Shown here: positions 1-12,200 of the stretch, piece after piece
Layout: every line of letters begins with the position of its first letter
How positions within the stretch are numbered: position 1 is the stretch's first letter
Assembly: GCA_963667435.1 (NCBI GenBank)
Contig: OY763414.1
Location: forward strand, 2,108,001-2,172,000
Reading direction: 5' to 3'
Length of the DNA: 64,000 bases
From: Marispirochaeta sp963667435
GTDB lineage: Bacteria; Spirochaetota; Spirochaetia; JC444; Marispirochaetaceae
Translations under genes and position numbers: made by a program
Notes under the pieces: model-generated
Seen by the model: only the letters and a program-made list of their open reading frames with translations
What the model was told of the DNA's origin: nothing
Databases searched by the model: none

Positions 1-211
1 CTTGTTGGTATTCCTGCCATTTCTGTCCTCCGATGCCGCTTTGTTTTACAGGATTGTACCATACTAGCGGAAGATGTTGGAAAATGAATGATCTTGCACC
101 AGCAGTTCTATATTTAGAGAATGATGCATATAGAAATCCCTGGGCAACTCCTTTGAAAGAGCAATTCTTCTATATCAATCTGTACGATTGCCATAATTAG
201 AATTGCTTATC
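1..211. other. Left-edge region, no gene assigned
   Basis: No convincing complete gene lies here. On the minus strand one frame is open from about base 169 to the window edge and gives a protein-like composition, with SKYRTAGARSFIF followed by PLVWYNPVKQ. It has no start codon after the in-frame TAG at 170-172, so it could be a remnant or frame-disrupted 5' end of a gene lying left of the window. A plus-strand frame is also open to base 200 but is rich in Cys and Trp and looks like a shadow. I do not recognise either product. Confidence 0.2.
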
Positions 212-241
212 TTGCACGGAACGACTTCTGCAGGGTATGGT
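212..241 (+). promoter_or_regulatory. galU promoter, leaderless arrangement
   Basis: TTGCAC at 212-217, an 18-base spacer and TATGGT at 236-241. Only six bases separate the -10 box from the ATG at 248, and no Shine-Dalgarno is visible. Transcription would start at or next to the A of the start codon. This supports 248 over the upstream in-frame TTG at 203. Inference from sequence only. Confidence 0.45.
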
Positions 242-247
242 ACTGGA

Positions 248-1099
248 ATGAAAGGTGTAATAGTTGCAGCCGGTTATGGAACCCGTTTTCTCCCGGCAAC
301 CAAGACAATACCCAAGGAAATGCTTCCATTAATTGATAAACCGGCCATTGAGTTTATTATCGAAGAGTTTGCTTCAGCCGGAATTAAAGAAATACTGATA
401 ATCTCCTCCCGGAGAAAAAAGAGCCTGGAAGATTACTTCGACCGGGAAGTTGAACTTGAAGAGGTCTTCCGCCGGGAAGGTGCGGAAGACAAACTGAAAA
501 AGATTGCACCTTCGGACATGGAAGTATTCATTACCCGGCAGAGGGAAATGCGCGGTACAGGCCATGCCCTTCTTTCAGCCAGATCATTCTGCGGCAATGA
601 ACCTTTTATCGTCGCCTATCCCGATGACCTTCATTTCGGCGAACCACCTCTGGCACTGCAGTTAGTGGAGGCTTACAATAAAACAGGCTGTTCGGTTATG
701 TCCTCCCTGCATAACCCGCCCAACCTGGAACGCTACGGGGTGCTGGCACTTGCAAACGACGGGCTGCACGTTACAGACATTGTGGAAAAGCCCGCCCCGG
801 GTACGGCGCCTTCAAAAGAAGCATCCATTGGTCGCTATCTTTTTACTCCGGATATTTTTACCCATCTTGAACACGGCTGGAAAGACCATCTTTCTGGAAA
901 GAATGCGAACAAAGAGTACTATCATGTTTATGCATTAAAACAGCTTATGGATGCTGGACAGGTAATCTACCACCCTATTAAGGGTGAACGACTTGATACC
1001 GGTGCTCCTGCGGGATACCTGAAAGCTGTTTTAAAATACGCCTCCCGTTTTCCGGAACTGGCAGCAGAGATTAAGGCTGCGGCGGCTGAGCTTTCTTAA
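248..1099 (+). CDS. galU: UTP--glucose-1-phosphate uridylyltransferase
   Basis: A 283-residue cytosolic nucleotidyltransferase that makes UDP-glucose from UTP and glucose-1-phosphate, feeding glycolipid and polysaccharide synthesis. The GalU N-terminal signature is clear: GYGTRFLPATK at residues 9-19 and PKEMLP at 22-27. GTGHALL at about 103-109 and the acidic pair in YPDDLHF (about 124-130) follow, then a VEKP sugar-binding motif. The length is close to the usual 290-300 residues. An in-frame TTG at 203 adds 15 residues, but the family begins at the MKGVIVAAG segment and the promoter is placed for 248, so I use 248. The convergent neighbour is a glycosyltransferase gene, so a joint role in surface glycans is possible but unproven. 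Confidence 0.93.
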   Translation: MKGVIVAAGYGTRFLPATKTIPKEMLPLIDKPAIEFIIEEFASAGIKEILIISSRRKKSLEDYFDREVELEEVFRREGAEDKLKKIAPSDMEVFITRQREMRGTGHALLSARSFCGNEPFIVAYPDDLHFGEPPLALQLVEAYNKTGCSVMSSLHNPPNLERYGVLALANDGLHVTDIVEKPAPGTAPSKEASIGRYLFTPDIFTHLEHGWKDHLSGKNANKEYYHVYALKQLMDAGQVIYHPIKGERLDTGAPAGYLKAVLKYASRFPELAAEIKAAAAELS

Positions 1100-1182
1100 G
1101 ATTCACAAAGCGAAGAATATCCCTTTCCTGCAAGGCAAGGAGGAATTTGCAGGCAGCAGATTCGGCCTCTACCATCATTAGC

Positions 1183-2040
1183 TTACTGCGTAGTTAACAC
1201 AGTGGTTGAGCGGAGTCGCAACCACCTTTGCGACATCTCCTCCACCTCTTTGTCTCTTCCACGTTTCAGCGCTCCCGCTTTCCAGATGTCTATCTTCTTC
1301 TCCAGCATAGCAATGGCTTCCATCTGCCGGGATTCGGGCAGGTGATTTTTTTCAAGCAGACGGAAAAGAGCTTCCATGCGGAACTCCTCAATCTGCCCGT
1401 ACTTTTCCGAAAGCTGATCCCACGAACCTGCCCGTTTTACCGTCAGGGCTTCATCTAAATAGGCGACCGGGTAGCGGGCAGTCAAGCGGAGCCAGAACTC
1501 GTAGTCTTCAGCCACTTCCAGGGTTTCATCAAAACCGCCGAGCTCTTCGAAAACAGTTTTACGCATCATTACCGTAGAGGGGCCGATTGTACATTTCCAT
1601 AAAGCGTCGGAAAAAACATCTCCATCCCGTTTATGCTTCTGGCCTTTCTGACTTACGGTCTTTTCTCCTCTTTTCCAGACTTCACGGGTATGCACAAGGG
1701 GTATTTCAGGCTGAGCATCCAGAAGAGCAGCCTGCCTTGCCAGCTTTTCCGGCAGCCAGAGGTCATCAGAATCGAGGAAGGCCAGATACTCCCCCCGGGC
1801 AGCTTCTGCGCCGCGGTTGCGGGAAGCACCGGGCATACCTGTACGTTGCAATGCCAGGTAACGGAGGTCAGGATCTTCCGCCAGAGATAGGGTTTCGTCT
1901 GTTGAACCGTCATCCACAATAACAAGTTCATAATCGGTGAAGGTTTGTGCCCGGACTGATTCTATCGCTTCACACAAAAGCGGGTAACGATTGTAGGAAG
2001 GGATGATTACAGAAACATTAGGAGATTCGTCTTCATTCAT
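1183..2040 (-). CDS. Glycosyltransferase family 2 protein
   Basis: A 285-residue soluble GT-A fold glycosyltransferase. It begins with VSVIIPSYNR (residues 9-18), then the nucleotide-binding VDDGSTD (about 42-48), SRNRGA, and the metal-binding LDSDD (89-93) of family GT2. No membrane segment is apparent. Acceptor and sugar donor cannot be read from sequence. The ATG at 2040 is preferred to a TTG at 2082, because 2077-2082 is better explained as the -35 box of its own promoter, and because the family usually starts only a few residues before the VSVIIP strand. It converges on galU, whose UDP-glucose could be a donor for such enzymes. Confidence 0.85.
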   Translation of the reverse strand: MNEDESPNVSVIIPSYNRYPLLCEAIESVRAQTFTDYELVIVDDGSTDETLSLAEDPDLRYLALQRTGMPGASRNRGAEAARGEYLAFLDSDDLWLPEKLARQAALLDAQPEIPLVHTREVWKRGEKTVSQKGQKHKRDGDVFSDALWKCTIGPSTVMMRKTVFEELGGFDETLEVAEDYEFWLRLTARYPVAYLDEALTVKRAGSWDQLSEKYGQIEEFRMEALFRLLEKNHLPESRQMEAIAMLEKKIDIWKAGALKRGRDKEVEEMSQRWLRLRSTTVLTTQ

Positions 2041-2053
2041 GATTATGCCGATA

Positions 2054-2082
2054 AGTATACGTGGGTGATCCTGCCGGGACAA
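2054..2082 (-). promoter_or_regulatory. Promoter of the GT2 gene
   Basis: On the minus strand: TTGTCC (2077-2082), a 17-base spacer and TATACT (2054-2059). The ATG at 2040 is 13 bases downstream, so the leader would be only about six bases. It is back to back with the promoter at 2087-2115; the two -35 boxes are four bases apart. Confidence 0.5.
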
Positions 2083-2086
2083 GCGC

Positions 2087-2115
2087 TGGAAAAGGTGAAG
2101 TCCCTGAGGTATATT
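2087..2115 (+). promoter_or_regulatory. Promoter of the 2123 lipoprotein gene
   Basis: TGGAAA (2087-2092), a 17-base spacer and TATATT (2110-2115). The second of two adjacent ATG codons (2123) lies seven bases after the -10 box, which fits a leaderless start. A GAGG at 2106-2109 would lie inside the promoter and so not in the mRNA. Confidence 0.4.
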
Positions 2116-2122
2116 CTATATG

Positions 2123-3256
2123 ATGAAATCCGGACAATTTCTTCTACTGCTGACAGTTCTCACCGTTCTCTTTCTTTCAGGCTGTGCTGAAGTTACCGGC
2201 GGGTTTGAGGAGTATGCGGGAGTGAATCTGATCAACGGACATGTATTTGACCCTTTAGTGAATACTGACTGGCAGCTCTCAAACGCGTCAGGATTTTATA
2301 TCAATTTTACAGATAGAAGCGCTGTAGCTGATACTGGACTTTCGGCAGACGCCATAGCAGCTGCAGATCAGAGCGGGTTGAGCATACCTAACCTTGTTCC
2401 TGTAGGAAATGCAGGAGATTTTGAAAACGGCAGCATAGCAGCAGACTGGACAACAAATGGAAATACTGTCCTGTTGGATTCCAGTAGTACCATTACCGAT
2501 ACATATTGTATTGATTACAGCGTAGACGATGCCGACACAATGATTACCTACGATCTCATAACATTAACAGATTTTGATACCACAGCATCCTACCGATTTC
2601 TGTTTTCCTACAAAATGCAAGCCTCAAGTGGAACGTCCCTCTATTTTGAAGTCAACGACGGGACATCACGGCTTTCGGACCGATGGACCATTGAGCCGCC
2701 GGACACTGCTAACAGCTATAGGTTTCCTTATGATTCGGGAACCGCATCATCCGTGGTAAGTGGATTCAGTGGCAGCCCGGTTTTTGCAATCGGATCTATA
2801 TCGGGCAGCAGCTCTGTTAATACTCAGGCAGGCTACCTGGATGATTTCCGGGTTGTAAGAACAGATGTAAGCGCAACAGGGCTGCTGGATAAATCGATCT
2901 ATTTTGACGTCCCACTCACAGAAGCCGGGAGACTCCCTCTTGTTTCTGGCACCTACCGTTTTTCAGTCTGGATTATGAATGAAGAAGCCAGCCTGGTAAC
3001 TCCTACAGTAGCCAATACCTTCCCTTCAACCGGCGTAACCCTGCGCATGGAAAGTCTGAGCCAGAGCGGGCATACCGCACTTTTTACTGCGGATTCAAGC
3101 TGGTCGTCCTGGCAGCAGATTTCAGTTACCGGTTCTCTGGAAGTAGACAGCACCACTGATCCGTCTATCCGCCTATCGATTATGCCGACTTTGTATAATG
3201 ATCAGGACTGCGGAATAATGCTGATAGCATATCCGCAGTTAATGTTTATTCCCTGA
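2123..3256 (+). CDS. Lipoprotein with two beta-sandwich-like modules
   Basis: A 377-residue predicted lipoprotein. The signal peptide is hydrophobic (FLLLLTVLTVLFL) and ends in a LSGC lipobox with the acylated Cys at about residue 21. The mature part has two stretches that read like carbohydrate-binding or jelly-roll modules. One is centred on GDFENG...W and a YLDDFRV ending (about residues 90-250). The other runs from about 260 to the end, with a YRFSVWI strand and a W-rich centre. This fold assignment is by eye and uncertain. I do not recognise a named family. An ATG at 2120 is directly adjacent; 2123 is chosen from promoter spacing. It converges on the 3944-residue repeat protein with 10 bases between stop codons. 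Confidence 0.7.
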   Translation: MKSGQFLLLLTVLTVLFLSGCAEVTGGFEEYAGVNLINGHVFDPLVNTDWQLSNASGFYINFTDRSAVADTGLSADAIAAADQSGLSIPNLVPVGNAGDFENGSIAADWTTNGNTVLLDSSSTITDTYCIDYSVDDADTMITYDLITLTDFDTTASYRFLFSYKMQASSGTSLYFEVNDGTSRLSDRWTIEPPDTANSYRFPYDSGTASSVVSGFSGSPVFAIGSISGSSSVNTQAGYLDDFRVVRTDVSATGLLDKSIYFDVPLTEAGRLPLVSGTYRFSVWIMNEEASLVTPTVANTFPSTGVTLRMESLSQSGHTALFTADSSWSSWQQISVTGSLEVDSTTDPSIRLSIMPTLYNDQDCGIMLIAYPQLMFIP

Positions 3257-3266
3257 ACAGCTAAAT

Positions 3267-6200
3267 CTATTTAACCACCAGAACCTTACGGTACTCATCG
3301 ATTCCGGGAGCCACAATTCTTAGAAAGTATATACCTCTGGCAACGGTAAGCCCGGATTTGTTCTTTCCGTCCCAGCTCGCCCGGTGTTCACCTGCTGCCT
3401 GTGTTCCACGCTGGATAGTATCAACCACATCGCCGTCCAGCCCGAATACAGTAATGGTAACCATGCCGCTTTGACTCAACTGGTACGCAAGCACTGCTTC
3501 ATCACCGTCTCCGGGATTGATAACATTGCCGAGAATGGTGACTCCTCCTGTCTGACGGGTAATGTCACTTACAGGCAGAATCCAGGGGGCAATGCGCCGT
3601 GGATCTTCAGAATCCAGACTGCGGACACAGTAGAGGGAACCAAGCTTGAAAATAAACTCAATATCCGCACCGGCTCGTATTTCCGCATCACCGTCAGCAA
3701 TAAAATAATCGCGCAAGAAGGGGACAACAGGCCCGAAGGCTGATAATTCCCGCACCTGATCATTGGGATAACTGTTGAACTCGGTTATGACAGTAGGCAG
3801 CCAGAGATTCCCCGGACCTGTAAGTGTAGCAGCCGCCGGATCAACATCATAAATAAAAGTCATGTCGTCTCCGGAAGCAACCGTCGGCAGGATTCGTGCC
3901 TCCAGGGTTATATCCGCATCCATGATCTTGCCGGATCCGTCAAAATCCCTGACAGTGCTGAATCCGGTTCCATAGTTAACGTCCTGATGAATACTGTCGC
4001 TCGCCCATACAGGTGTAGCAATGCCGATACCCAGGGAGCTCAAGCGAACTTCAGCAGTTGAAGCTTGATTATCAAACTGATCCACCAGGTTTGTGGTCAT
4101 GGCATAGCCAAAGGTCGGAAAATCTGCAATATGCTCCATGCTCACACCGGAACTGAGATGCAGATAAAGCTCTTTTGCTCCGCCGAGATCTGTAGACAGG
4201 ACCTCTACTGAACTGATGGTGTAGGTAGCAGCCGGTGTGAAGGTGAAGTCCCCCGGCAGAATTGGATCAACAGCAACGGATGTACCTGCGGTCTGGTATA
4301 CCGGCTCGGAAAACTTCAGGTATATCTTGTCGTCCCCGGCTACGACCAGTGAGTACAGTATCCTTGGCGACGTACGCTCAAGACAGAGGGCGTTGGAAAA
4401 AGAAGCCATGACATTTCCTGCAAGATCTGTCAAATATTCATCTGCAGTACCGGGGCTGTAGGTTAAATAGAGCTGATCCAGCTCGGTAAATCCATAATCT
4501 TCATCAAAGGAGACGGAAAAATAGGGATCATCCCCGGCAGGGTTTGCCGCTGCACCGAAAAGCGTTGTGTCATTGACGGTGGTACTGAAAAGAGGATTGG
4601 GGATCGATACCGTTGCCCCGGAAGCGGAACTGTCAAGATACAGCGCCCCGAGAACTGCGGTTGTTACAGAATCATCGCGAATTCCTTTCCAGGGCTCTGA
4701 AGGCGTACCGTTTACTCCGTCGGTGTGATCCGTTGCCGAATCCCATGCCGCTCCTGCATCGTCAAGAAAGTGCATCTCTATAGTTTCGATGATAGTATTG
4801 CCACCGGAATCACGCACAATGATTTCATTAGCTGTCGGTGTGGTTGAATCAGGGAATGGACCGACCTCTGGGCCCGTAACGTCCCAGACTGATAGAGAAG
4901 CATCCGGTTCAGCATCATCCCCCGGATCCTGGCTGATGGTCAGAGCAGAACCCAGGGTATTGTCATAAACATTAGCACTGGCATCGGTAATGTAGGTATT
5001 CGCAATTCTGGTTACCGCTGTTGTAGCGGGATTTGTCGCTCCGCTCTGGATCATGCCGGGATATGTATATGTATTGCCATCATCATAGCCGGCAACATAA
5101 AAATAGATCTCATGATCACTTCCGGCAGTTCGCGAAATGGCCGTAACCTGGGTATCTGCTGTCCGGCTTAAGGTGTTCAGAGTCCCGGGGTAGGAAAAGT
5201 AGCCGGCCACCGTAACGGTACCGGTACCGGAAATATTCCCGCCATGTTCAGCTACATTGGTAAAACTCGCTTCTCCCTGGATATTTGTATCGGTAAATCC
5301 ACCTATTGTCAGATCTCCGATATTAACCGGTTCGGAATAGAGCACCCGGAAGTAGTTATGATAATCACGATTGTCACCGGAACCGTTATCCTGGTCCGCA
5401 TATACCGCAACAAGTGCCGGCTCGCATTGATCCGTGGCGGAAGCATATTCAGAAAAACCGTCGGTAACACTGTAGCTGCGTACCGTGTTGTGACCGACCG
5501 CATCATAGAGAAGCCCTTTTAGAAATCTCAGATCGGGTACGTTGGTTTTTGCCGTCCCGGCCCAGTCTGTGCTGGAGGCGCCACCTGCGGAATTGGCTGC
5601 GGCATCGCTGTTCCAGGAATCTGAAGCCTGTATATAGAAACTGGTCAGATCTCCCTGGCCGGCGACAGAAGTTGTACATGCCTCATCGGTAAAAGCCCCG
5701 GAATAAATTACCGTACCGTTAGTCATCCAGAAGGCTCCCGAATTAACATCTGCGGATGCAAAACTGACGGCATTCGCAATTTCGTTGTTACTGTTTTCAA
5801 TGGCTTCGGAAAAGGTAATACGTATGGTATCGTCCCGGACCGATTGCACTGACACGATATACGGTCTGGAGAAATCCCAGTTCGTGTTCCCTGTGCCGTC
5901 AACTACCGCATTATTCTGTTCGACGGCCAGATTATCCGCCTGGCTTGCACCGATAGAGGAGGCAACAACAGGAAAATCCGCAGTTGAGTCGGCCACAGTC
6001 ATATTGAAGGCAGCAGCATACACTGCACCGAAGGGCCATCCGCCGGGCGTATCAACATCGAGTCCGGCGACGGCTGCCTGGGTTCTATTGTGCAGAGCCC
6101 ATGCCCCGGCATTCATGTCGGCACCATTTACATAGAAATTACCGGCTGAAACATCTAAGACCGTACCGGTGAGGTCTGAAAATTGAGTATCCAGATTTGC

Positions 6201-9200
6201 TGCAGTTACAGCAGCAGGATCCCCTGCGCCGGGAAAATAGAGCAGTGCAGCTTCTGCGGGGTATGCAAAGAAAGTATTGCCTGCGAAACTGCCGTTTCGA
6301 TCCGGATCATTCGAGGTATAGGAACTTCCATAGACAACAATATCTCCGGAAGCATCTACTGTTACGCCATTCAGATCAACATCACACTGATAGCTCACCA
6401 GACGCTGACAGCTTATGTCACTGCCCACGGTAACTGTCAGGGCTGAGCTGAAATCAAGATACAGTTCATCAAGATTTATCCCTGAACCACCGGCCTGAAA
6501 CAGTGAATCAGCGGTAACAGCAAAAACCACCCCACCACCGGTATCCGGCGCTGCCCCGGCCTGATTTCCGCTGGTGTATGTCTGAGAACCGGAGGTATAA
6601 TAGTCGCCTGCTCCCTGAAGAGTTATCCGTGCTCCATCGGGAAGGTTGTCGTTGGCGGTTATGTTGAGTACATCGGCGCCTATGTTGCTGCCGCTGCCGA
6701 CACCGTTAAGGGTCACGTCATTTCCGGTAATTATCAAGGTACCAATATCGTTTGTTACACCGGCACCGATTATTCCGGAAACAGTAACGTCTCCGGTACC
6801 GGAAGTCAAAATAAGGTCCTGATTACCACCGTCATCGTTAATGGCTCCGCTGAAGGTAATATCCCCTGCTGCTCCGGCATTTGTGGAGACTGTTACACTT
6901 GCTCCCAGCTCTGCAACGCTCTGTATAAGGATGTCTCCGCCGTTGGTTGTTATGTCATTATCAAGATAGATTGTATTGGCACCTGCATTCACGGTTACGG
7001 TTCCGTTCACTGCTGTTATGCCTGAGCCACCGGAGTCCACGGTAATATCTCCTCCGGCGGTCACGGTTACTGTATCAGCAGCAGCCCCTCCCTGATCGAT
7101 GTTAATCAGAGTGATGGCATCTGTTTCACCTATCTCAATATTTCCGCTGGTAGTATTATCAAGGTCCGCGGAGCCGACTACCGTCTCAAGGGCTGCTCCG
7201 GAGCCGATTCCGTTGGCAGCATCTATAACCAGGCGTCCGGCCGCCTGAATATCTTCTCCACCAGTATCTCCGACATCGACCACTGCTCCGGCGGTGGACA
7301 CAATATTCACCGCTTCGGAACCGGCTGCTATACTTGCACTGGTGGTAATCAACTGCCCAAGAGTTACTGTCCCTGCACTATTCAAATCGATTATTCCGCT
7401 GCCTGCGTTAAGAATTGTGCCGTCAACCAGAGTAATCAATCCAACTCCCGCAGCTCCGGCATTTACTTCTATTTCACCGCTGGTACTGGTTATATCTCCG
7501 CCACCGGTAAAGACAACATCGTCAGTAGCAGAGGTCAGGGTAATCTTTCCGCTTGCACTGGTAACTGTGCCCTGAATAAGCAAGTCATCATCGTTCGAAG
7601 CTCCGGCATCACCGTTCTGCAGGGTTACCGTTCCGGCGACCGTGGTGGATACAGGTCCAGTAGTTGTAAGGGTTCCATCGGTGGTTACGATGCTGACATT
7701 TCCGCCGCCGGCGCTTATGACTGCGTTTACTACGGTAACCGCGTCGGCTTCAATTATCTCAATATTCCCGCTGGTGGTATTATCCAGATCCGCCGACGCA
7801 ACCGCCAACTCAAGCGCTGCTCCGGAACCGATTCCGGTTACTGCATCTATTACCAGCCGTCCTCCGGCCTGAATGTCATCTCCCCCGGTATCTCCGCCGT
7901 CCACAACCGCGCCAGCTGTCGAAACAATATTCACCGCCTCAAGGCCCGCAGTTGTACTTACGCTACTTGTAATCAGCTGTCCCAGGGTTACATCTCCAGC
8001 ACTGTTAAGGTCGATAATACCGCTCCCTGCGTTCAACACAACACCGTCAGCAAGGGTAATCAATCCCGTACCGGCAGCCCCGGCGTTAACTTCTATCTCT
8101 CCACTGGTGCTGGCCACATCTCCTGCTGCAGTAAACACTACATCGTCGGTAGCTGAAGTCAGGGTAATCTTTCCGCTTGCACTGGTAACTGTGCCCTGAA
8201 TAAGCAGGTCATCATCGTTCGAAGCTCCGGCATCACCGTTCTGCAGGGTTACCGTTCCGGCGACCGTGGTGGATACAGGTCCAGTAGTTGTAAGGGTTCC
8301 ATCGGTGGTTACGATGCTGACATTTCCGCCGCCGGCGCTTATGACTGCGTTTACTACGGTAACCGCGTCGGCTTCAATTATCTCAATATTCCCGCTGGTG
8401 GTATTATCCAGATCCGCCGACGCAACCGCCAACTCAAGCGCTGCTCCGGAACCGATTCCGGTTACTGCATCTATTACCAGCCGTCCTCCGGCCTGAATGT
8501 CATCTCCCCCGGTATCTCCGCCGTCCACAACCGCGCCAGCTGTCGAAACAATATTCACCGCCTCAAGGCCCGCAGTTGTACTTACGCTACTTGTAATCAG
8601 CTGTCCCAGGGTTACATCTCCAGCACTGTTAAGGTCGATAATACCGCTCCCTGCGTTCAACACAGCACCGTCAGCAAGGGTAATCAATCCCGTACCGGCA
8701 GCCCCGGCGTTAACTTCTATCTCTCCACTGGTGCTGGCCACATCTCCTGCTGCAGTAAACACTACATCGTCGGTAGCTGAAGTCAGGGTAATCTTTCCGC
8801 TTATACTGGTTACTGTGGCCTGAATAAGCAGGTCATCATCGTTCGAAGCTCCGGCATCACCGTTCTGCAGGGTTACCGTTCCGGCGACCATGGTGGATAC
8901 AGGTCCAGTAGTTGTAAGGGTTCCATCGGTGGTTACGATGCTGACATTTCCGCCGCCGGCGCTTATGACTGCCTGGGTTACAGAAACCGCATCAGTCTCA
9001 AGTATTTCAACATTCCCAGTGGTTGTATTGGTTAAGTCCAGAGACACAACTGAAGTTTCCAATGCGTTTCCGGAACCTATACCATTGGCGGCAGTAATAT
9101 CCAGAATATTACCGGTAATATCTGTTGCTCCACCATCGATTATAGAACCTGAAGAGGTGGTAAGAGTAATTGTATTGGACGCCGCTGTGTCTGTAACAGA

Positions 9201-12200
9201 AACGACAGTAATGTTTCCTGCAGCTGAGGTTATATCAATGTTTCCGTCATTTGTTGCTACTGATGTCAAGGAGATATTATCTGCCTCACTTACCGTCAGA
9301 CTGCTGGCCCCGCTCATGGCTGCAGTCAGATTTGCAATATCTGTTGTTATGCTCTCATCCACTCCACCGTAGAAATAGAGTGCAGCAGCAGCCCATGTAT
9401 TATTGGACAGCAATGTATCCGTATTATCGCTTATGTCCCCGGAGGCGGAAAAATAGAGGGTACCTGTGGTACTGATCGCTGCATCTGGCAGTTCAAGGGT
9501 TCCTGCGCTCGAAACCAGCCCCAGGTTATCCGCGTTACCGATGCTCATTCCATTCACATCTATGGCCAGGTTATTTGTGATCCGGGCATATCCTGTTGAG
9601 GCATTTCCAGGATTCAGCACACTTACTGCAAGGGCAGTCCCGGTATTATCAACAGCTATCTCGCTTCCGGCGTTTGTTGCCGTTGCACTTAAGGTACCCA
9701 CTGCTGTTTCCAGAGCATCCGTTGAAGCTCCGGTTACATCACCGGTTCCTCCGGAGATATCACCGATGTCGTCTGCAGCACTTAAAGTCAGAGTCCCTGC
9801 AGCGGTAATATTCGCCGCCGCACCGTTGATATCAAGAATACTGCCTGCACTTGAATCGATATTCACTGCCGTAACCAGTGCACTTGTTGTAGTCAGGCCG
9901 CCTACTTGTATGTTTCCATACGCGGATAGACTGATATCTCCAGCCCCGGCATCAACGGAACTGCCGTTTGCAGTATTTATTGCACCGTCATTCCCGCCTT
10001 CACTGTCTGCAGTAACTGCAACATTGCCGGAAAGAACAAGAACAGCATTGGCTCCGAAATCGACATCTCCTTCCGCCGAGATAGTCAAGCCGCCCCCGGT
10101 AGACCGTATTGCATCACTGATGCTGATGCTTCCGTCCGAGGCTGCTGCTGCTTTAGTAGATAAGGTAATTAAACCGGCAGCACTTATCTGATCCAGGGCA
10201 TTTGAGGCATCCGCAACCTCAATAACAATTGTCCCTGCATCCACTGACAGGTCAGATCCCTGCAGAGTGACAGTACTGGTGTCGGAGATTACCCGCCCGG
10301 CAGCCTGAACCTGAACACCTCCTGTACCGTTGTTATCCCCGTCTGCTTCAAGGGTTATGTACCCTGCGGTGTTCTGCAGCACACCTGCAACAATAATATC
10401 CTCGGGGCAGATAATGTAGATATCCGACCCGAAAGTAAGACTTCCAAGGGTTATGCTGTCTGTATAGGTTGAATTGCTGTTTCCGTCCAGACCGATACTG
10501 CCTGCACCGAGAACAGGAACAGCCGATAGAGTAATTCCGGCCATTGTCAGCGTTCCGCCCGACCCGGCATTTGTATCTATCGGTTGATTTACGCTTATAC
10601 CGTTCTCAGCGGAAATGGTTATATTGCCGCCGTTCGGTACGCCACCGGAGGTAACAGATCCGTCAATGCTTAATGTAGTGCTCGACTGTCCAGTCTGCAC
10701 AAAGTTAATTGTACTTCCCACAGTGGTCAGGGAGGTAATGGAAACTCCAAGATCTGCTACATCGTTGGAAATATTTACGGCAAAAGCCCCGGTATTATCT
10801 GCTGCTGCTGATGTAACAGAGGACATCTGAATCTGGCTGGAGTTGCCAATACCATTGGCTGCATCAAAATTCACCGTACCGGCGGTAACATCAGTTGCCC
10901 CGGCAGCATCATCATTGATACTGCCAGCCGCAGTAGCAAGGGTTAAGGTTCCTGAGCCGGCATCCATGGTACCGATTATGATGTTTCCGGTAGATGATAT
11001 AGAAGCATTCATGTTGTTGGCAGCAGTATCAATATCAATATACGAACTTGCTGATATTTCCGGAACAGCAGTTATCCCGATACCGCCGGCAGCAGTATCG
11101 GCAGTAAGGCTTATTATCGTACCGGTAATATCATCAGCAGCATCCCCGGTGGCAGTCTCTTCATCTATCTGACCGGAAGATGTTATATAGACTGCAGTAT
11201 TTGCCGCCACAAGACCCACCGGCAGATCACCGATAGATTCTATATAGATGGCAGTTCCCGATGTTGTATCTGCATTTAAAGCTGTGGTTGCAGTTACTTC
11301 AATATCAAGCGCCGCGGCTCCCCCGACGGCACCATTGACCGCATTCAGATTGATTGTTGCACCACTGAACAGTGCCGTCTCGCCACCGGTATTATCAATA
11401 ATATTTCCGGTGGATGCTGTACAGGTAATATCTCCGGCATCATTATTTACCACCGGCTGAGTCAGTGTGACTGAACCGCCGGACTGGATGCTGATATCCG
11501 CACCGGCATCAGCTGCGCCGCTGTCTATAAGGGTTATTCCTGAAACCGTATCCACGGTTGTAATATTCAAAGCGTTATCAGCAATAATGGAAAGATTTCC
11601 CGTATCCGTTTCCGCAGCCAGATTGCTGACATCCACATTAAGATCAGTAATGCCGCTTCCGGCGGTCAGACGTAAATCCTGAGTTGAAATTACTTCAGCT
11701 GCGGCAGCTCCATCATCAATTCTGCCGGAGGCGTTAAGAGTTACACGGCTGGTTGTGCTTACATCATTGATGTCAACTACGGTGATATTACCCGCCACAG
11801 AAACCACATCGATTGTTCCACTGTTTGCCTGCACCACAGTCAGGGTAATGTTATCCGCTTCAGATATGTCAATGGCACCCGCCGCACTGGTGGTTACAGA
11901 AAGAGAAGTCAGATCCGTATCGGCACTGACGGCGCCGGCAGCAGTTATGGTTCCGACACTCCCGCTGATGTCTGCTGTTCCGTCAGCGTCGGTAACAGCT
12001 CCGGCGGAATCAAGAATAACACTGCCGGTTCCGGCATCTATAACGCCAAGAGGCATTTCAGCTGTTGTGGAAAGATAGATATCTCCGCCGGCGGTTGAAG
12101 TATCTGCATTAATGGCGGTGGTAGCCGTAACTTCTACATCCCCGGCGGCGGCAGCCCCGATTGCTCCACTTACAGCACTGAAAGAGACAGTATCCCCGGA

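Noticed and set aside
1127..1153. Inverted repeat CCTGCAA/TTGCAGG after galU as a terminator
   Set aside because: No T run on either strand and a 13-base loop; too weak to annotate.
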